From the NCBI GenBank assembly GCA_013334545.1, contig JAAXXJ010000080.1, forward strand, positions 1 through 11,293: a stretch of 11,293 bases of DNA, in the 5' to 3' direction. The notes beneath the pieces were generated by a model. That model was not told the DNA's origin, did not search any database, and saw only the letters and a list, made by a program, of their open reading frames with translations. The position numbers and the translations under genes were made by a program. The first letter of the stretch is position 1. Every line of letters starts with the position of its first letter. This DNA comes from Nitrospirota bacterium. GTDB lineage: Bacteria > Nitrospirota > UBA9217. Positions 7,396 to 11,293 of this stretch are shown here, one piece after another.

Positions 7396-7418
7396 GAAAG
7401 GGCAACACCCTTTTCTTT
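7396..7418 (+). terminator. Weak candidate intrinsic terminator after the channel gene
   Basis: AAAGGG (7397-7402), loop CAACA (7403-7407) and CCCTTT (7408-7413) form a 6-bp stem continuing into a T-rich tract, TTTTCTTT at 7411-7418. It lies about 90 bases after the channel stop. Only three GC pairs make it weak. Confidence 0.35.
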
Positions 7419-7438
7419 GGGCAGCCCGGTGCAACGCT

Positions 7439-7553
7439 GGGCTAAGCATGCATGGTAGTTCGTGGTATGCTGCATTGCTGCCGCATCTTCCGGCAGCGCT
7501 TCCCCTTCGGCCGCGCTGCTGAGAGGCGTCTGTGGTTGTTCAATACGTTAGCC
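7439..7553. other. Possible folded domain with nested hairpins
   Basis: GGCTAA (7440-7445) pairs with TTAGCC (7548-7553), enclosing a perfect 7-bp hairpin GCTGCCG (7477-7483)/CGGCAGC (7491-7497). A competing stem CAGCGC (7494-7499)/GCGCTG (7513-7518) also fits inside. GCATGCAT occurs just inside the left stem (7446-7453) and just past the right one (7555-7562). It may be RNA structure or repeat debris; no known RNA family is recognised. Confidence 0.25.
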
Positions 7554-7660
7554 GGCATGCATACGCCCAGTCGTCGCAGCCGGGCAGCCCGGGATTTTGG
7601 AAAGGCAAGGTCGAAGACCGTGATTCTCACCCCCACCCCGCACGTCCGCGGAGCGACCCT

Positions 7661-7786
7661 ATGAATTTTTTGGGCACCCGTCTTGGCCTAAGGAAGCGTC
7701 CCGACAGGGCGACGCGCATGTTCGAGGCCGCAGGCCGAGTTTGCGTGGACGAGCGGACGTGGCCTTAGACGGGTCAAAAAATTCAT
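7661..7786. repeat. Long imperfect inverted repeat (MITE- or cruciform-like)
   Basis: The termini ATGAATTTTTTG (7661-7672) and CAAAAAATTCAT (7775-7786) are perfectly complementary over 12 bp. After a GGC bulge (7673-7675), ACCCGTCT (7676-7683) pairs perfectly with AGACGGGT (7767-7774). A further AAGG/CCTT (7690-7693/7763-7766) is possible. The interior has its own hairpins: GCGTC (7696-7700)/GACGC (7711-7715), and GGCC-GCA-GGCC at 7726-7736. The result is a multi-branched palindrome of 126 bp. Frames crossing it on either strand look like translated repeat, not protein. Confidence 0.6.
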
Positions 7787-7809
7787 TCAAGACGCGAAGG
7801 GGATGTGCA

Positions 7810-7830
7810 AAAAAAGAGCCTTTCTTTTTT
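7810..7830. terminator. A/T-rich hairpin, weak terminator candidate
   Basis: AAAAAAGA (7810-7817) pairs with TCTTTTTT (7823-7830) around GCCTT. The stem has one GC pair, so termination ability is doubtful; it may belong to the repeat complex. Confidence 0.2.
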
Positions 7831-7841
7831 CGGGCAGCCCG

Positions 7842-7873
7842 GGGAGCTAAATCCATCTGCTGGGAGCTGAATC
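7842..7873 (+). promoter_or_regulatory. 12-bp direct repeat at the cti start region
   Basis: GGGAGCTAAATC (7842-7853) and GGGAGCTGAATC (7862-7873) match at 11 of 12 positions with a 20-bp period, about two helical turns. The second copy ends four bases before ATG 7878, and its GGGAG (7862-7866) is the only visible ribosome binding site candidate for cti. It could be a regulator site or a duplicated leader. Confidence 0.35.
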
Positions 7874-7877
7874 AGAA

Positions 7878-10241
7878 ATGACATCCATGAGAAAAGCATC
7901 CCTTCTTGTCCTGGTCCTTGCCGCCGCGGTCAGCGGATGCGCGTCAACGGCATTGCCGCCGGTGGCGGTCCCCGTGCCTACGAGGCCGGTCAATTACCTT
8001 GCCGAGGTCAAGCCGATCCTCGACAAGCGCTGCACCGTATGCCATTCCTGCTACAATTCGCCCTGTCAGCTCAAGCTCGACTCCTTCGAGGGCGCGGACC
8101 GGGGCGCCACCAAGAAGGCCATCTACAACGCCTCACGCCTCAGTTCCATGGACCCCACCCGCCTCTTCACCGACGCGCAAACGACGAAGGAGTGGCGCAA
8201 AAAGGACTTTTTCAGCGTCACTGACAGCACGGTCTCGAACGGGCTGAACGACTCGATCATGATCCAGCTCTTGTCCCACAAGATGAAGAACCCGAAGAGC
8301 GAAGGGGAGTACCGGCCGGAAACGGAGGAACTGACCTGCGCCGAGGACCGGAAGGAACTGGGGAGGTATCTCAAGAAGCACCCGAACCGCGGCATGCCCT
8401 ACGGCTTCCCGCCGCTCAAGCAGGACGAGTTCGAGATCATCGCCGGCTGGCTCGTCCAGGGAGCGAAGGGGCCCACTGCCGAGCAGCAGCGGGAGCTCAC
8501 CGCGCCGAAGCACGTGGACGCCCGCGCCATCGGGCAATGGGAAGCGTTCCTGAACCGCGACGGCGCCAAGCACGCCATGACCGCACGATACCTCTACGAA
8601 CACCTTTTCCTGGCCCATATCAAGTTCGGCACGCCGACAAATGAGTATTACGAGCTGGTCCGCTCGAAGACGCCGCCGGGAACGGCGATCGACCTGATCG
8701 CCACCGTACGCCCCTACGACGACCCCGGCATCGAACGGGTCTACTACCGCTTCCGGAAGATCCACTCCACCATCGTCCAGAAGACCCACATGGTGTTCGA
8801 CTTTGACGACGCCCAGCTGCGGCGCTTCCAGGAGCTCTTCATCGAGCCGGAGTGGCTGCAGCCGCCGCATCCCGTGGGGTATGAGCCGAAGCTGAGCGCC
8901 AATCCCTTCGCGGCCTTCGAGCAGATCCCGCCGCGCTCGCGCTACCAGTTCCTGCTGGACAACGCCCATTACACCATCATGACCTTCATCCACGGGCCTG
9001 TCTGCAAGGGCCAGATCGCCCTCAATGTGATCGACGACCATTTCTGGGTCCTGTTCCTGGACCCGGACCACGACCTGAGCGTCCGGTATCCGGGGTTCCT
9101 GAAGCTGCACGTCGAGAAACTCCGCATGCCCATCGAGAAGGGCAGCGACATGCGCATCTTCTCGGCGCTCACCGATGAGCATCGGAAGGCGGAAGTGGAG
9201 TTTTACGAGGTGCGGCAGGACTATTACATGACCCATAACTACTCGGGCCTGGACTATAAGGCCATCTGGAAGGGGAATCGCGCCGAAGATGCACCACTCC
9301 TGACCATCTACCGCCATTTTGACAGCGCCTCAGTGCACAAAGGGGCGCTTGGAAATGTGCCGAAGACGCTCTGGGTGATGGACTATCCGCTGCTCGAGCG
9401 CATCTATTACGCCCTCGTCGCGGGGTTCGACGTATACGGCACCGCCGGCCACCAGCTTGCCGTCCGGCTCTATATGGACGGGCTGCGCATTGAAGGGGAG
9501 AGCTACTACCTGGATTTTCTGCCGCAGTCGATGCGGCGGGAGGTCATGCAGTCCTGGTACAAGGGCGTCGATCTCAAGGATATCAACTACTACCCGTCCT
9601 TGATGCCTGCAGGGACCGCTTTTACGACCGATGACCCGAAGCGGGAATTCGTCGAACGGATCGTGAACAAACACCTCCTTCCCGCGACGGCCATCAAATT
9701 TGATCCGGTGAACTACCTGCGGGCGGGGGAATCCTATCCGGACCTTCCAAAGGTCTATGCGAAACCCGCCGACTATGTGCAGGCCTTTCGCTCCATTGCC
9801 GGACCCGGGACTGCTTTCTTCAGGCTGATCAATGATTCCAATGCCAATCTGGCCTATGTGCGTGTTCGCCGCAGCTCGGGCAAGGACGAGGCGTTCACCA
9901 TCGTGGTCAATCGCTGGCATGATAACGTGAACTTTCTGATCGGCGAGGATGCCAGGCTCGATCCCTCAAAGGACGGCGCCGATTTCATCCAGGGAATGAT
10001 CGGCTCCTACCCGAACTTCTTTGTCGATGTCCGGGAAGAGGACCTACCGGACTTCATCGACCTCCTCGCCCGTTTCGACAAGAGCGAAAAGGACCTGGCG
10101 CGGCTGGCCAAATACGGCATCAACCAGGCTGATGAGCGGTTCTGGGACGTCTATGACTGGTTCCAGAAGCGCTTCCAGGAGGACGAGCCGGTGCACGGAG
10201 GCCTGCTGGACCTGATCCGGTACTACCACGTCGCACGATAG
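7878..10241 (+). CDS. cti: Fatty acid cis/trans isomerase, haem c motif, lipoprotein form
   Basis: Converts cis double bonds of membrane unsaturated fatty acids to trans in the periplasm, a fast membrane-rigidifying response to solvents, heat and toxic compounds in Pseudomonas and Vibrio. Its 787 residues fit the family (about 760-780). A haem-binding CxxCH (Cys52, Cys55, His56) sits within a Cys-rich block that also has Cys58 and Cys63, followed by PCQLKLDS, as in known Cti proteins. The long isomerase domain follows to the C-terminus, including NPFAAFEQIPPRSRYQFLLDN and FIHGPVCKGQIALNVI. The N-terminus is a lipoprotein signal with lipobox VSGC (Cys21), implying lipid anchoring. ATG 7878 is used; ATG 7887 is an alternative. 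The ribosome binding site GGGAG at 7862-7866 is 11 bases away, a loose fit. pldA follows after 11 bp, which places the isomerase in one transcript with a phospholipase A. Confidence 0.93.
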   Translation: MTSMRKASLLVLVLAAAVSGCASTALPPVAVPVPTRPVNYLAEVKPILDKRCTVCHSCYNSPCQLKLDSFEGADRGATKKAIYNASRLSSMDPTRLFTDAQTTKEWRKKDFFSVTDSTVSNGLNDSIMIQLLSHKMKNPKSEGEYRPETEELTCAEDRKELGRYLKKHPNRGMPYGFPPLKQDEFEIIAGWLVQGAKGPTAEQQRELTAPKHVDARAIGQWEAFLNRDGAKHAMTARYLYEHLFLAHIKFGTPTNEYYELVRSKTPPGTAIDLIATVRPYDDPGIERVYYRFRKIHSTIVQKTHMVFDFDDAQLRRFQELFIEPEWLQPPHPVGYEPKLSANPFAAFEQIPPRSRYQFLLDNAHYTIMTFIHGPVCKGQIALNVIDDHFWVLFLDPDHDLSVRYPGFLKLHVEKLRMPIEKGSDMRIFSALTDEHRKAEVEFYEVRQDYYMTHNYSGLDYKAIWKGNRAEDAPLLTIYRHFDSASVHKGALGNVPKTLWVMDYPLLERIYYALVAGFDVYGTAGHQLAVRLYMDGLRIEGESYYLDFLPQSMRREVMQSWYKGVDLKDINYYPSLMPAGTAFTTDDPKREFVERIVNKHLLPATAIKFDPVNYLRAGESYPDLPKVYAKPADYVQAFRSIAGPGTAFFRLINDSNANLAYVRVRRSSGKDEAFTIVVNRWHDNVNFLIGEDARLDPSKDGADFIQGMIGSYPNFFVDVREEDLPDFIDLLARFDKSEKDLARLAKYGINQADERFWDVYDWFQKRFQEDEPVHGGLLDLIRYYHVAR

Positions 10242-10252
10242 GAGAGAGCAGA

Positions 10253-11146
10253 ATGATGGCGTTCTTCGCTGCGGCATGCCTTGCCCTGTCAGCAGCGGTG
10301 TCCGCGTTCGCAGCTGAACCGGCGACATCCCCGACGGGCACCACGCCGCCGGAGGAGGCCTCGGCGATCGAGGACCGGCTCAGGAGCGAGCGGGCGACGC
10401 GGGAGAACAGCTTCGTGCTGACGCCGCACCGGCCGAACTATATCCTTCCGGTCACGTACAACGCGAGCGTGAACAGGGCGCCGTACGGGGCCGAGGGGGA
10501 CCAGCTGCAGTCGGTGGAGGTCAAGTTCCAGATCAGTTTCAAGGCCGACATCGCCAGCGGTCTTTTCGGAAAGAACGGCGACCTCTACATTGCCTACACC
10601 CAGCTGTCGATGTGGCAGGCGTACAATTCGGACTACTCCTCGCCCTTTCGCGAGACGAACTACGAACCAGAGGCCTTCCTGTCCTTCGATACCGACGTCC
10701 GCGCGCTCGGGCTCCGCAACCGTCTCCTCCTCCTCGGCATCGCTCACCAGTCCAACGGCCAGACCGAACCGCTGTCGCGCAGCTGGAACCGCGTCTACGC
10801 CGAGTTCGTGCTCGACCGCGGCCGGTTCGCGCTCGCGATCAAGCCGTGGTACCGCTTCCGCGAGTCCGCCGCCGAGGACGACAACCCGGACATCGGCAGA
10901 TATATGGGCCCCGGCGAGATCCGGATGTTCTATGAATGGAAGAAGTATGTCCTGGGGCTGACGGTGCGGAACAATTTCCGCATCGACGACCAGAAGGGCG
11001 CCGAGCAGCTCGAGTTCAGCTTTCCGCTCACCCGCAGGATCAAGGGGTATTTCCAGTATTTCTACGGCTACGGCGAGACGCTCATCGACTACATTGCCCG
11101 CACGAACCGCGTCGGCATCGGAATCCTGCTGACCGACTGGTTGTGA
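10253..11146 (+). CDS. pldA: Outer-membrane phospholipase A (OMPLA)
   Basis: A Ca-dependent outer-membrane barrel that hydrolyses acyl chains from phospholipids in the outer leaflet, normally active as a dimer when lipid asymmetry is disturbed. ATG 10253 has GGAGAG at 10241-10246 as ribosome binding site, overlapping the cti stop. Residues 1-20 are a signal peptide ending AFA-AEP. Catalytic residues lie in HQSNGQTEPLSRSWNRVY: His165, Ser167 and Asn179, exactly spaced as E. coli His142, Ser144 and Asn156. Ser175 matches the Ca-site Ser152. Position 170 is Gln where E. coli has Arg147. Other family blocks are YTQLSMWQAYNSDYSSPFRETNYEPE from residue 115 and GYFQYFYGYGETLIDY at 265-280. Length 297 compares with 289 in E. 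coli. It is probably co-transcribed with cti, and its released fatty acids or lysolipids could feed both Cti and a DUF374-type acyltransferase. Confidence 0.95.
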   Translation: MMAFFAAACLALSAAVSAFAAEPATSPTGTTPPEEASAIEDRLRSERATRENSFVLTPHRPNYILPVTYNASVNRAPYGAEGDQLQSVEVKFQISFKADIASGLFGKNGDLYIAYTQLSMWQAYNSDYSSPFRETNYEPEAFLSFDTDVRALGLRNRLLLLGIAHQSNGQTEPLSRSWNRVYAEFVLDRGRFALAIKPWYRFRESAAEDDNPDIGRYMGPGEIRMFYEWKKYVLGLTVRNNFRIDDQKGAEQLEFSFPLTRRIKGYFQYFYGYGETLIDYIARTNRVGIGILLTDWL

Positions 11147-11202
11147 GCGGGGCAGCGAACAGACCGCCGGCCGCACCGGCAGCAGCGCGAAGGAGAAAAC
11201 AG

Positions 11203-11293
11203 ATGACCGCACGAAGAAACGAGTCCCGCCGCAGGCGCTCTGCCGCGTTCGTCCTCTTCCTGCTGGCTGTCTGCGGCGGATCGGTGTGGCCGG
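11203..11293 (+). CDS. 5' end of an exported protein, truncated by window edge
   Basis: ATG 11203 has an excellent ribosome binding site, GAAGGAG at 11189-11195, seven bases upstream. The 30 visible codons give a very Arg-rich start (RRNESRRRR) and a hydrophobic core SAAFVLFLLAVCGG, a signal peptide or membrane anchor. LAVC is a poor lipobox, so lipidation is uncertain. The gene begins 56 bp after pldA and may be third in the cti-pldA transcript. A GCCGG/CCGGC hairpin (11166-11170/11176-11180) lies in the gap. The product cannot be identified from this fragment. Confidence 0.65.
   Translation, partial: MTARRNESRRRRSAAFVLFLLAVCGGSVWP

Larger units (their letters stand above)
7310..7877. other. 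568-bp non-coding interval rich in repeats, upstream of cti
   Basis: No protein-like frame is supported; the 43-codon frame at 7327-7458 lacks a ribosome binding site and family signals. The interval holds a weak terminator, three copies of GGGCAGCCCGG (7419, 7582, 7832), a possible folded domain at 7439-7553, a long inverted repeat at 7661-7786, an A/T hairpin at 7810-7830, and a 12-bp direct repeat at 7842/7862. It separates the mechanosensitive channel from the cti-pldA pair and must contain any promoter dedicated to cti. No convincing -35/-10 pair was found. Confidence 0.5.

Noticed and set aside
7327..7458. 43-codon frame after the channel gene
   Set aside because: No ribosome binding site, and it runs through the terminator and repeat sequence.
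7788..7800. AGACGCGAAGG shared with the repeat at 106-116
   Set aside because: Eleven bases only and the rest of that repeat is absent; may be chance or a fragment.
7659..7856. Minus-strand 65-codon frame, and the + strand frame at 7532-7768
   Set aside because: Both are translations of the 126-bp palindrome and adjacent repeats.
1..11293. CRISPR array, tRNA, rRNA, insertion sequence or phage gene
   Set aside because: No regular spacer pattern, cloverleaf, transposase, integrase or phage protein was seen.

Overview
The window looks like chromosomal DNA of a GC-rich, double-membraned (Gram-negative type) bacterium. Evidence: two outer-membrane beta-barrels, two lipobox-bearing lipoproteins, and a fatty acid cis/trans isomerase next to an outer-membrane phospholipase A. 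The loose gene spacing and the AAGG/CGCAAAGG-type and GCAGCTTGCTGC-type intergenic repeats fit an environmental Nitrospirota- or Desulfobacterota-like genome. That placement is a weak inference; no rRNA or marker gene is present.

All recognisable genes lie on the + strand. Region by region: (1) 1-451 has no convincing gene. It holds a dispersed-type inverted repeat (109-188) and a REP-like hairpin (244-283), then what may be the stop-interrupted N-terminus of the next gene. (2) 452-1114 is a DUF374-type lysophospholipid acyltransferase. (3) 1115-1291 holds a second REP-like copy and a strong 5'-UTR hairpin. (4) 1292-2110 is an outer-membrane beta-barrel of unknown ligand. (5) 2381-3928 is a membrane-anchored permuted papain-fold (YiiX/YaeF-like) protein. 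(6) 4037-5605 is a phospholipase D / ClsC-like lipoprotein. (7) 5684-7309 is an MscS-family mechanosensitive channel. (8) 7310-7877 is a 568-bp gap packed with inverted and direct repeats. (9) 7878-10241 is a haem-motif fatty acid cis/trans isomerase (cti), followed 11 bp later by (10) pldA, 10253-11146. (11) A signal-peptide-bearing gene starts at 11203 and runs off the end.

The shared theme is phospholipid handling and membrane tension. PldA deacylates outer-membrane phospholipids, the DUF374 protein probably reacylates lyso-lipids, the ClsC-like protein exchanges or cleaves headgroups, and Cti changes acyl-chain geometry. MscS senses bilayer tension. The permuted papain protein belongs to the superfamily that includes the acyl-transferring LRAT enzymes. 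Calling this an envelope lipid-remodelling island is an inference from gene content; only cti-pldA has spacing that strongly suggests co-transcription.
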